Both the position numbers and the translations under genes were made by a program. A stretch of DNA of 64,000 bases from positions 7,153,729-7,217,728 of the forward strand of contig CM069600.1 of NCBI GenBank assembly GCA_035771175.1, given 5' to 3'. This DNA comes from Paratinospora sagittata (taxonomy: Eukaryota; Streptophyta; Magnoliopsida; Ranunculales; Menispermaceae). Below the pieces are notes generated by a model. The model was not told where the DNA came from and made no database searches. It saw only the letters and a list, made by a program, of their open reading frames with translations. Position 1 is the stretch's first letter. Every line of letters starts with the position of its first letter. Below, one piece after another: positions 25,621 to 36,183 of this stretch.

Positions 25621-27236
25621 ACTTTGGAACCTAGTTAAACCCCAATGAAAATATAGTTTGAGGCCATAGAATCGTAGATGGATCAATGCCGAACATTTTG
25701 ATACCAAGATCATGATTTTTGGATATCGATTACTATTTTTAAGAATTAGTTGAATGGTTCCAGTGTACACGTTAGACTTGGAAACTAGTGAAAATGTGGA
25801 TGTAAAGTCTATTTCTACTGTTCGTTGCCTTAGGAATATTTTGGGATGGATGTAGAAATTATTTGGACTGACCTCATTAGTATATGAGACTCGAATAGCA
25901 TTATGAAATTAGTTGAATGAATTAGAAAGTTGGAAATTGATATAAAATGAAAGGAAAGGATGTTAATATGAAATAAATGGTTATGCAAGTACTAGCAGAG
26001 GAGTCTAGTGCGATTGGTTGGGTGAAAAATTCTTCCTGGCAATTATTGTGAGTAAAATTTCATTATATTTTCATTTATATCATCAAATTATTTATATGTG
26101 GTTGCTTGTTCATGTGTATGTATGCTTGTGGCATGAGGAAAGGTGGAGATCTTCTGTACGGACTAATAAATCTATTGGAGCTAGACTTTTGGACATAACT
26201 AAGTAGGTTGGGTTTACTCCTTACAAATAAATAATCGACTCTAGTGATCCTAATTAGATTTAAAGGTCTATGTGAAAATTTATTCAGTTGGAAAGTGCGA
26301 TGTGTTTCTAGTATTAATTTGCAAGGAAAGCTAATTAAGTTCTACAAAAGGGATGCTTACTTGGATTTAAGTACAATTTGCATTTCCTTTTGAGAATACT
26401 AATTGGTAAGTATTGGATAGTACAAATAACAGGTCTATGAGTACTTTTGGCTGAATTATTCAAGTAAGGTTGGATTGTGACTTTAGGCTAAAGAACTAGT
26501 ACCTATTGACTATATGCATTCATATATGTCTTGGAAAAGTTGTCACAAACTTGAATAAGGCTGAAATGGTATGTGTTGCATATGGATTTGAATTGCAGTG
26601 TATATTGAATATTGCTATGTTTTGTATATAGTTGCATATTGAATTGGCATAACATGTTCATGCATACATGATGATGTAGATGTATAGATGGTGGTATATA
26701 TGATTTTTATTCATTGGGCATCGTTGGCTCATCCTATTCCCACTTTTCATGTCCTTCGGCTACTGATAAGGGCAAGAGAATAGCACTACAGTGAGAGCTT
26801 AGTGCCTTGCCAGACGAAATTTGCTTTGGAAGTAGGTTTGATGAATATGGATGAATACATGTATTTGATATTTTGGTTATGTAAATATATGTATATAACA
26901 CCCCACACATGAAATTAAGTAGATGGATGTTATTAGATGTTTAATTTGGAATTTAATATAGATGTGGATTGTATATATTGTGGAATGGATTGTTAGGTTT
27001 TGATTTGTGTTAGATGGCTTATTTATAGGGGAGACTCTGTTAGAGTCTGGCTAAGGTTTAATAGGGATCTAATGGTCTTATATAAAATAGGATGATTAGA
27101 TTTTTGTACCGGTCAGGATACTCTGAGAATTTGTGAAAGGGTCTTGACATAGGAATTTTTTTTTCGAACCACATTAAATTTCTTATTTCTATGTTCTCCT
27201 TTTGTCTGTGTTTGCAATTTCTTGAGTTTATTACCT
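25621..27236 (+). mobile_element. Inverted copy of the copia 3' LTR end with nested gypsy LTR
   Basis: 25640-27146 is the 3' part of the gypsy LTR whose solo copy is 8443-10742. It ends GGGTCTTGACA near 27150. Then 27150-27236 is the end of the copia LTR (GTTTATTACCTAACA). The nested arrangement equals 8353-9890 in reverse complement, so it was copied after both insertions. The left end is truncated at 25621. Confidence 0.75.
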
Positions 27237-27528
27237 AACAGACCTTTAGGTTTTTTAAAAGAAATATGTACCAATGAGCTTAACAAAGCTAATTGAAAAT
27301 GCGCTCACCAATTTATAAAGCAAAGAGAAATACATACGATATAAGAAATGGTACCTTTTATAGTATGAAAAGTTTCCTCAAAAATGAAATTGAGATAACC
27401 TTTGCTTTTATTCATAATGCAAATACAAAGACAAACTTGAATCGAGTAAAGTTCACAACTGGAGAAAGAAAAACTTTATTCATACATTTATTAGAATGAG
27501 ACAAATATTAATCTAACAAATAACCGTA
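27237..27528 (-). repeat. Downstream region of copy C
   Basis: On the minus strand it follows the stop of C and matches the other downstream regions. The copia LTR begins after GACCTTTAGG (27237 onward), the same insertion point as at 8352. Confidence 0.7.
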
Positions 27529-28426
27529 CTAATGGCCCGTAGAGCAGTCTTCAGAGCATGACTTCAAGCAAGCTCCAACATCCTTTTCACCTGTATACGT
27601 AATTAAAAATTCTAATAAGAAATAAAACTCATAATACTTATAATGTACATAACATTATTATTCTAATATGAAAAAAAAGTGTAAATTGTTGTGAGCGTTG
27701 TGTTTATATAATTGAGTAATGTTATATGTACGATAAATTTAACGTTATTTTTTAATACTGACACTCAACCTTCTTTAAATATTTTAGGGATACGTATGAT
27801 TTTAGAGATGTTGCACAATACATACATATCTCTATAACATCTAAAGAAATTGGGTACCAACGTCATTTTTAATTGAGTAATGTTATATATACGATAAATC
27901 TAACGTCATTTTCAAATATTGGCACTCAACCTTCTTTAAATATTTTGGGAATGCGTATAATTTTAGAAATGTTGCACAATACATGCACATTTCTGTAACA
28001 TCTAAAGAAATTGGGTACCAACGTAAAAAAATGACGTTAACACCCAATATATATAAAATATTTTTTAATATAATTTATATAAACCATTAAGTCAAATTCT
28101 TCGATGTGGTTCTAAATCTCTTTCATGATACAACATAAAAATAGTGAGAGACAGAAAATTAAGAAGAAAAATACTCACGAGGATTATTAATTGTGCTAAT
28201 TTTCGTGCATTTTGTATATGCACACGTTGTAATGCATGAGTCAGTCATAACTACTCCGCATTGTCCAAAACAATTGACAGTACATTCAACGGGATTTGTG
28301 GTTTTGCTGACACATGACCCAAAGCATTTTGCATAACAAAATGGAAAACCAAAAAATGAGAAAGCATTAGTTTGATGTGCAAATACACCTGAGTAAAACA
28401 AGCACTAAAAACACTTTTCCCTCCAT
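27529..28426 (-). pseudogene. Thionin-like copy C, frameshifted in the signal peptide
   Basis: The family ATG is at 28426-28424. Exon 1 runs to 28179 (GTGAGT donor) and exon 2 is 27590-27529. Compared with B, two bases are missing within ACTAATAGG (about 28390-28393), which shifts the frame 12 codons after the ATG and gives a stop after 19 codons. Downstream of the shift the original frame is open, with the nine exon-1 and three exon-2 cysteines intact and splice sites kept, so the lesion looks recent. No in-frame ATG could replace the start; a TTG at 28401 opens the frame but would leave only a partial signal peptide. Closest to B. Confidence 0.8.
27706..28090. mobile_element. Two tandem MITE-like copies in the intron of copy C
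   Basis: Two head-to-tail units, 27706-27875 and 27876-28090, each beginning TTGAGTAATGTTATAT and containing AGAAATTGGGTACCAACGT. Gene B has one related unit. Confidence 0.6.
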
Positions 28427-29449
28427 CTCTTTACAAAGCGATAGTTATCGATCTTCTTCTTCAGTAGTTTGAAATGACCATTCACCTCCAACTAATTAAA
28501 TTTATAGAATTTCTAGTATCTTGTTTAGATATTGGTATTAATGACTTCTATTTTAAAATTATTATAATATTGTATTAATTAAGAGGAAGGCATTTTAAGA
28601 AATTTATTAATATATAACTTTAGAATCTCTTAACATTGAAGATTATATTCGGTTGCCCTGCATCTGGACATGTACTCAATTTTACACCTAGCTAGCTACT
28701 ATTTTTTTATTTTATTGTTACTACAAAAGTTCTAACAATAAAGTAAATTAATACAAAATTAAAAGGGTTAAGTAAGCATATTAATTAAAAAATATGTTTC
28801 ACTCTAATTGGGAGTGAAGATAGATTGAACTTATAAAAAGATAAGTGAAAAGATTAATTCTTATATTTTATTTTAGTGTTTAGACTATTTCATAAAGTTA
28901 ATTTTAGAGTTGATAGAGTAGTTGAGTGGTGTTAAGTTCATGATATGTTTATTTTATCTTTCAATAATAATACATAATTGTTTGGCAGACCTGAATCTCT
29001 ACTAGTATTGATATTGTCCCCAATTTAATTACCTTTATGCCCAAGTGTGGAGTTTTACTTCAAAAGACCTTAATACTAATTAGGGTAAGATCTCAACTTA
29101 TATTTCATGCGATGAACTTGTTCATATTCAATTTGAAACTATTATTTCAGTCCACACATACCCAACAATAATGGCGTGACGTATTGATTACTATTTAAAT
29201 TAAAATTTATAATATTAAAGAATATGAATCTAAGATTTAAATTAAGGAAAGACCAATATTTTTTTAATTAAAATTATCTTATCAGTTTCTTAAAATAGGT
29301 TCCTCTAAAAATGGTAGCAAATAAAACTCATTTATACTATTATCTAAACAATATACTAAAAATTCTATATAAATTCCATTAGCCTGACTAACAACCATAT
29401 CACAGGACTGAAGAAACTAAGTATTAATACTATAACTTGGTAAGGGAAG
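28427..29449. promoter_or_regulatory. Divergent intergenic region between copies C and E
   Basis: Lies between the start of C (leftward) and the start of E (rightward). TATAAAT for C is at 28500-28506 (minus) and TATATAAA for E at 29366-29373 (plus). Nearly the whole region is repeated at 33277-34177 between D and F, so it is a duplicated head-to-head promoter unit. Confidence 0.6.
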
Positions 29450-31335
29450 ATGGAGGAAAAAGTAGTGTTTGTAGTGAGTCTATTGCTATTGGGTGTATTT
29501 ATCGGCCAAAGCAATGCCCAATTATCGTTCTTGATTTGCTAGGACTAATGCTTTGCTGCATGTCGAGCTGAAACTCACAATCCTTTGGATATTGTCAATA
29601 ACTGATGCAATTTACGCTGTGCATATTCAAAATGTAGAAATATTAGCACCTTTGAGGATCCGAGGAGTGACAATTTGACCTGAGGCCTATGAATTTGACC
29701 CGACCCGCTATAAATGGCCCGATCCAGACCCAAACCTGATTATTATATAGGTCGGCCCCGGCCCGCTAACCCAGTGCAAAGGTCCGATACATACACGTGT
29801 ATATATTCTATATTTATTATAAAATAAATACATGTGTATGTGTAATATATTCTTAATTACAAATTTACACATTCACATTGACATATATATATATATATAT
29901 ATATTATGTGTGTGTATGTGTAATTAAGAGTATATAAAATGAAAAAATAAAACATATGTTAGTTATTACAATTTAAAGTATATAAAATGTGTGTAATATA
30001 TATTTAATTAAGTCAAGAGTGTTATATAATTAAGGGTATATATTTGTATTATATATACATTATTAAGAGTGTATTCAATTAAATATATTATACAAAAAAA
30101 GAGTGCATATAATCAATTAAGATATTATATATATACAGTTTATATTATATTATATCATTTTTATTTTGTTCCATTTCGACTTTGTTGAGTATACTATCTA
30201 AAAAAATAAAAAAATAAAAAAACCTTTACCAAGTATGCTTTATTAAGTATACTCTTAAAAATATGTAGAGCTAGATATAATGAATTTAACTAAATTATAA
30301 TAACATGGATTGAGTTACAATTATGAAAGAAATACATTATCCAACTATATATATAACCTCACTCATTTTAATGGTCGGAATGAATCAACACACATTTAAG
30401 ATAAATTAAATAAAACAAATAATCCACATACATAGTTTATTTCTTAATTAGAGTATAAAATGACAAAAAAACAAATCATAATTAAGATTCAAGAGAATAT
30501 ATTATACATACATACACACACGCACCCGCACACTCACATATATATTTATAATTAAGAGTTTAGAAAATGAAAGAAAAAAATATAATTAAGAGTGTTAATG
30601 CAATTAAGAGTATATAAAATGTGTGTAGTAAGGAAAACACAATAATCAAGAGGGTTATATACTTATATAATTAAGGGTATATATTTGTATTGTATATACA
30701 TAATTAAGAGTATATTCAATTAAGTATGTAATACGAAAAAAAAAAGTACATATAATTAATTAAGAATATATGTGTACAGTTTATATTATATTGTATCTTT
30801 TTTATTGTGCAACATTTCAACTTTATTAAGTATACTCTCAAAAAAAAAAAAAACTTTACCAAGTATACTCTCTAAAAGTATGTAGGGTTAGTTATAAATA
30901 TATAATGAATTTAACTAAATTATAATAACATGGGTTGGGCTAAAATTATGAAAGAAAAACATTATCCAACCACATATATAAACTCACTCATTTCAATGAT
31001 TAGAATGAATCAACATATATTTTAGATAAATTAAATAAATGTAATATATACATTGGGAAATTATTTGCCATCAAATAATCATTTGTATGTTTTATTTAAT
31101 TATTGAACTAAAATTTTATATTTTATTGTGATTACTCTAACATTAAAATATGTATTTGGTTACATTGGTAGTCCAAAAGCCTGAAAGGCCCGGTCCATAT
31201 TTTTTTTGGGTTGGGCTTGGGCCAAGGTTTTTTAATGTCGGCCCGGCCCGGAATTTTATAAGGCTCAGCCCAGCCCGACCCTATTATACATGGCCGAGCC
31301 GGGCCAAATGACCCGAATTGCCACCCCTACTCGTG
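29450..31335 (+). pseudogene. Thionin-like copy E, with stops and a hAT-like insertion
   Basis: ATG at 29450 opens a signal-peptide-like stretch (MEEKVV, then QSNAQ). The first cysteine is followed at once by TAG and, two codons on, TAA; a TGA comes later. Cysteine spacing and the ending (AYSKCRNIST) show it to be a family member of a second subfamily. Near 29657 the exon end is interrupted by a 1.67-kb element; the original splice donor CTCGTGAGT reappears at 31329. No exon 2 is found. Clearly dead. Confidence 0.75.
29657..31328. mobile_element. Non-autonomous hAT-like element
   Basis: The ends are imperfect inverted repeats: GGAGTGACAATTTGACC on the left and, in reverse complement, GGGGTGGCAATTCGGGTC on the right, followed by GGCCCG-rich subterminal DNA on both sides. 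No clear 8-bp duplication is visible. The interior is AT-rich, non-coding, and contains a roughly 400-bp tandem pair (30030-30420 and 30670-31035). A related fragment lies at 37600-38090. Confidence 0.6.
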
Positions 31336-31461
31336 AGTAATTCTTTTATTATTTAATTTCTCTCTCTTTTAATGTGGTATCTCATATGAAAGAAATTTAG
31401 AATAGTTTTCTCTTTCCCTGGCACATGCATATAATAGTTTACTACGTGCCCTACTATATAA

Positions 31462-32026
31462 GGGTGCAAGCCAACCCAACCAATCTGACAACAGAGCATA
31501 ACCCGATGGGTTAGGTTGGGTTGGATTCAAAAATTCTAACCCGAATGGTTCAGGTTGGGTCATGGGTTAACACCTTTAAAATCCGACCTAACCCAACTCG
31601 AACTGAACCTAAGGTTCCCAATAAGGTTTTTCTTCTTCTTCTTCTTTCAATTCTTATTCTTCGTTTCTATTTCTTTCATTTTTTGTTATGCTTCTTTTTA
31701 TTCTTCGTCACTTCAATGGTACCCAATAAGGTTTTTCTTCTTCTTCTTTCAATTCTTATTCTTCCTTTCGAGTTCTTTCTTTTTTTATTATGATTATTTT
31801 TATTCTTCGTTGCTTCAACGGAGACCAATAGGGTTATTTTTAAAAAAAAATCTAAAAAAGTTCGCATCATCTTCTTGAAAAAATAAAAAATAAAGCAATC
31901 TCAACCAGAACAGGTTCGGGTTGGGTTGAAGAGCTAATTTGATTTTGATTGAGTTTCATGTTTTTCAACCCAAATTGTTTGGGTTGAGTTGAGTTTTGCC
32001 TCCAACCCAATTCGTTATACCCCTAC
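31462..32026. mobile_element. hAT-like MITE in the former intron of copy E
   Basis: Ends AGGGTGCAAGCCAACCCAACC and, reversed, AGTAGGGGTATAACGAATTG, with ACTATATA/ACTATATT flanks (7 of 8). GGGTT/AACCC repeats lie inside both ends. The centre holds a duplicated TTC-rich block (31620-31725 and 31730-31825), which produces spurious open frames on both strands. Confidence 0.6.
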
Positions 32027-32042
32027 TACTATATTTAAATTT

Positions 32043-32230
32043 AAAATTGAGTAATGTTAAATGTACGTTGGGTGCCAACGCTATTTCCTAATACTGGCCC
32101 AATTTTTCTTAGATGTAGAGAAGCTGCACAATACATACGCATTCCCAAAATATACAAAAGTACTACTAGGTATCAGGTTCGAAAAATAGCGTTGACACAC
32201 ATAGTATGTAAAATATATTTTTTTTAAAAT
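32043..32230. mobile_element. MITE-like element related to those in introns B and C
   Basis: Starts ATTGAGTAATGTTAAATGTACG and has inverted inner ends CCAACGCTATTT / AAATAGCGTTG. It is placed in what was probably the intron of copy E. Confidence 0.55.
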
Positions 32231-32485
32231 TTTTTTTTTTTTTAAGAAAATGTGCTCATGACCAATCTATAAAGCAAAGAGAAATATACATATGTATAAG
32301 ACATGGTACCTTTTATAGTATGAAAAGTTTCTAAAAAAATGAAATTGAAACAATTACCTTTGCTTTTATTCATAATGCAACAAATACAAAGATATATAAA
32401 TTTGGAATATTGAGAAAGAAAAACTTTCTTCATACATTTATTATTAGAATGAGACAAATATTAATCTAACAAATAACCGTACTAA
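32231..32485 (-). repeat. Downstream region of gene D
   Basis: Matches 1-260 and 7405-7660 in reverse complement, including two AATAAA signals on the minus strand (near 32430 and 32365). Confidence 0.75.
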
Positions 32486-33276
32486 TTAATGGCCCTCAGA
32501 GCAGCCTTCAGAGCATGAGTTCAAGCAACCTTCAACTTCCTTTTCACCTGTAATTAAAAATTCAATATAAGAAATAATAAAACTCATAATACTTATAATG
32601 TACATATTACTATTATTCTTTTGATTCTTAATTATTTTTTAATATATGATTCTTATAATGTACTTAATAATACTTTATTTTGTGACTTATTAAACTCTAT
32701 TAAATAATAATGTGTCAAATTCTTCAATGTGGTCCTAAAATAGCGTTTCGTAACTCTACTTAATCTGATCTATTTCTACTTCAAAATCAACCTCTAAGGT
32801 TTAAGGTCTACTAAAATAAATAAAATATTTTTTTAAAAAGTTGAAAAAAATTAAAAAATTATCTACAAAAAGTTTTTTTTTTGTTTTTTTAAAATTTTTT
32901 ACTTTTTTTTAGGCGTTACAAATAGAGTTATCAAACACCATCTAAATCTTTTTCATGATGCAACATAAAAATAGTAAGAGATAGAGATTAAGAAGAAAAA
33001 TATATACTTACGAGGATTATTGAGTGTGCTAATTTTTGTACATTTTGTATATGCACACTTTTTAATGCACGAGTGATTGACATCCAAAGCAAACGAAGCA
33101 GCTGCTGCGCACTCTCCTAAACAATGGACACCACATTCGACTGGATTTTTGGTTTTGCTGACACATGACCCAAAGCATTTTACATAACAAAATGGAAAGC
33201 CAAAGGAAAAAGCATTAGTTTGATGTGCAAATACACCTATTAGTAAAACAAGCACTAAAAACGCTTTTCCCTCCAT
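32486..33276 (-). CDS. Thionin-like secreted cysteine-rich protein, copy D
   Basis: Exon 1 is 33276-33012 and exon 2 is 32547-32486, with a GTAAGT donor and acceptor CAG; 108 aa, the same structure as copy A. The open frame extends upstream to 33348 without a stop, but the MEGK start is the one shared by all family members, and it follows the conserved TATA box by about 80 bp. The signal peptide covers residues 1-22 and the mature part has the 12 family cysteines. Differences from A are few (for example GFPF for GFAF, SKTKN for KSKN), so A and D are recent inverted duplicates. The intron carries the same Tourist-like MITE. It is half of a divergent pair with remnant F. Confidence 0.85.
32739..32942 (-). 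mobile_element. Tourist-like MITE in the intron of gene D
   Basis: 204 bp flanked by TAA (TTA on the coding strand) at 32736-32738 and 32943-32945. The end on the coding strand reads GATGGTGTTTGATAACTC; the other end reversed is close to it. Same site as in gene A. Confidence 0.65.
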
Positions 33277-34177
33277 CTCTTTACAAAAGCTATAGTTATC
33301 GATCTTCTTCTTCTTCTTCAGTAGTTTGACATGACAATTCACCACCAACTAATTAAATTTATAGAATTTCTAGTATCTTGTTTAGATATTGGTATTAATG
33401 ACTTCTATTTTAAAATTATTATAATATTGTATTAATTAAGAGGAAGGCATTTTAAGAAATACATTTATATATAACTTTAGATTCTCTTAACATTGAAGAT
33501 TATATTCGGTTGCCTTGCATCTGGACATGTACTCAATTTTACACCTAGCTAGATACTATTTTTTTTTATTTTATTTTTTCCATATTTTTACTACAAAGTT
33601 CTAACAATAAAGTAAATTAATACAAAATTAAAAGGGTTAAGTAAGCATATTAATTAAAAAATATGTTTCCTTCTAATTGGGAGTGGAGATAGATTGAACT
33701 TATAAAAAGATAAGTGAAAAGATTAATTCTTATATTTTATTTTAGTGCTTAGACTATTTCAAAAAGTTCATTTTAATAATACATAATTGTTTGACAGCTA
33801 GTATTGATATTGTTCCTAACTTAACCACCTTTGCGTCCAAGTGTCGTGGAGTTTTACTTCAAAAGGCCTTGGTACTAGTGAGGTAAGATCTTAACAATAA
33901 TGACGTGGCGTATTGATTACTATTTAAATTAAATTTTATAATATTAAAAATATGAATCTAAGATTTAAATTAAGGAAAGACCAATATTTTTTTAATTAAA
34001 ATTATCTTATCAGTTTCTTAAAACAGGTTCCTCTAAAAATGGTAGCAAATAAAACTCATTTATACTATTATCTAAACAATATACTAAAAATTCTATATAA
34101 ATTCCATTAGCCTGACTAACAACCATATCACAGGACTGAAGAAATTAAGTATTAATACTATGACTTGGTAAGGGAAG
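33277..34177. promoter_or_regulatory. Divergent intergenic region between D and F
   Basis: Repeats the C/E intergenic region with about 75 bp missing near 33775. TATAAAT for D is at 33357-33363 on the minus strand. The rightward TATATAAA box is also kept near 34096. Confidence 0.55.
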
Positions 34178-34252
34178 TTTGTAGTGAGTCTATTGCTATT
34201 AGGTGTATTTATCAGCCAAAGCAATGCCCAATTATCGTTCTTGGTTTGCTAC
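34178..34252 (+). pseudogene. Thionin-like copy F, truncated at both ends
   Basis: Matches E from its seventh codon through the first cysteine (near 34250) but lacks the ATG and first codons (about 16 bp deleted) and is cut off after TTTGCTAC, where unrelated duplicated DNA begins. Unlike E, the TAG after the first cysteine is absent. Confidence 0.7.
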
Positions 34253-34850
34253 AAAGAATCCTATTCAAACTAAAAAATAAATAATAAGAATCTTCTCTCT
34301 TTTACTAATTGTCTACAAAAACTACCCATTTATGACTTAGCTTAATTTCCTATTCCATTATATTTTTGTTTCCTTAAACAACTTATGGATAACTTCAACC
34401 ACTAACTGAGTTTCAATTGCTAGCCTTGTTAATATGTTATGCCAATCCAAAAATTTAATTTCCATTTTCATTGGCCCTCACGGTTGCCAACACATGTATA
34501 ACGTCCCATTTGAATCAAATCCTTATTCTATCGAGAAAGAAAAATACTGGGGAGATGCAATCTTCAACATTTTTTCTAAGGAAAATTTGACAAAACATCC
34601 TTTTGGGAATTTAAAAACTAAAAAATAGCATGTCCCATAATTTTCAGTACCTATAACATCTTTAAGCATGTAAAAAGACTAAAATACCCTCTTATAAATA
34701 AAACAACAGCATGGTAAACCAACAAATGTTATTCAATTTATTCATTTGATTTTCATTTAAGCTACTCTAAACAACCCAAAGCTTTAGATTGTTTGAATAA
34801 AACAACAAAATCACCTAGAAACATCTCCATTATTTAACCATTATTATCTT
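34253..34850. repeat. Inverted duplicate of 5490-5960
   Basis: Reverse complement of the far-upstream region of gene A with scattered indels. The 64-codon frame at 34434-34628 falls in this block and has no equivalent frame in the partner copy, so I do not call it a gene. Confidence 0.65.
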
Positions 34851-35440
34851 TAATCCTCTTTTCTTTCATTTTTAAAACTTTTCTTTCAATTGCAAAAATT
34901 GTATGTTGTCTAAAGATTGCTACTTCATGCAAAAATGAATATTTTTGGAATCAATAATGAAGGTAAGTGATTAAATTACATATTACCTCAAAATATGTTA
35001 TACATCTAATCTATGAGATTGACTCAGCAAATATATGACAATATATTTTATTTTACCGTCTTTTTGTTATGCATATGTTCATGTAGTTGATATCTCAACG
35101 ATTGTTTGATATATTAATCAAATATCACATTGATAATATATCAAATAATGTTCATGTAGTTGATATCTCAACGATTGTTTGATATATTAATCAAATATCA
35201 CATTGATAATATATCAAATATATCAACGAACATCAACTAGTACTTTTTATTTACTGTCTTTTAAAAATTAAATATATCTTAAATTTGTCTAAACGAGTAT
35301 TTCTTATGTTTTTGAAATCAATGAAGGTAAGTGGTTAAATTATATGTTACCTCAAAGATATGTTATATATCTAATCTATAAAATTGACTAAGCAAATATA
35401 TGACAATATACTTTATGCTATCTTATTGACATGATGTCTG
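34851..35440. repeat. AT-rich tract with tandem duplications
   Basis: A 73-bp unit is duplicated head-to-tail at 35077-35149 and 35150-35222 with no difference seen. A longer direct repeat of about 120 bp links 34945-35065 with 35305-35425. No gene seen. Confidence 0.7.
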
Positions 35441-35460
35441 GGGTCTCCTTCTCCATTATA

Positions 35461-36138
35461 CTATTTCACCTCCGCTGTCTTAACGTTCCTGGGCAGCGGG
35501 GTCTGGAAAATCTCGTTGACGAATGGGAATGAAAGCTCTTTATATTCCCGATAGTGTTTCAGGGAATTATCTCTGCTGGATCTAATTAATTCAGCATGTC
35601 CAGACTTAGATATCTTTCTGGACTCCGATCTAACTCGACTAGTCGCACTAGTTTGCCTTGAACGTGCCGATTTGGCAGAAGTTTTTGTGGCATCAACCCT
35701 CTTCTCAGGTACTGACTTGGATAGGGCTTCCCTCGTCTTATCTGCCTTGGTTGGTACCAACCTTGGATGGGAGGATGTTGAGTTGCGACTCTTTTTGGCA
35801 TCCAAGGAATGACTTAAGTCGCCGACCAAGATAAACTTAGGGTGGGAGCTCGATATGGGCTTGACCCGAATTGGCCTTCGCTTTGAGCTCGTGCTTCCTT
35901 CCTCTTTTCGAAGTTGGGAGTCAGATAAAGGTAGGAAGGGAAACATCTCCTTCATCATCTACTATTGCTCGAGAATGACCCAGGACATTTTCTCAAGATT
36001 TTTCTCGATCATATTCATTCGAGACTTTTGAGCAGAACCTTTCTCCTTTGGCTTGGGAAGTCTTCCTCTTTTAGCCTTAGGTATTTCCAAGGTTGCCACT
36101 GGTTCCAGTTCAACCGGAATTTCTGCCTCTTGACTCAT
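35461..36138 (-). pseudogene. Gag-like remnant of a Tat-type LTR element
   Basis: On the minus strand an ATG at 36138 opens a frame with a basic stretch (PKAKRGRLPKPKEK), interrupted by two consecutive TAG codons (35964-35959), then open for 165 codons rich in Ser, Arg and Lys. It lies just downstream of a primer-binding site and LTR, which is why gag is proposed; no gag domain was recognised. Confidence 0.45.
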
Positions 36139-36164
36139 GGCTACCGAGCTAAACTTAAATGTCT

Positions 36165-36183
36165 TCCCATAAACGACGCCAAA
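36165..36183 (-). other. Primer-binding site of the Tat-like element
   Basis: The minus strand reads TTTGGCGTCGTTTATGGGA right after the LTR end. It resembles the TGGCGCCGTT-type site of Tat/Athila gypsy elements. Confidence 0.5.

Noticed and set aside
28159..28401. Copy C as a functional gene starting at 28401
   Set aside because: The start codon there is TTG and it gives only part of a signal peptide; the family ATG is frameshifted.
31521..31878. Overlapping frames rich in Phe and Leu (plus) or Lys and Arg (minus)
   Set aside because: They come from a duplicated TTC-rich block inside a MITE.
33277..33348. N-terminal extension of gene D
   Set aside because: The extra 24 codons come from the 5' UTR with its poly-Lys-coding GAAGAAG stretch; all relatives start at MEGK.
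34434..34628. 64-codon plus-strand frame
   Set aside because: It lies in a duplicated non-coding block and is not open in the partner copy near 5700-5780.
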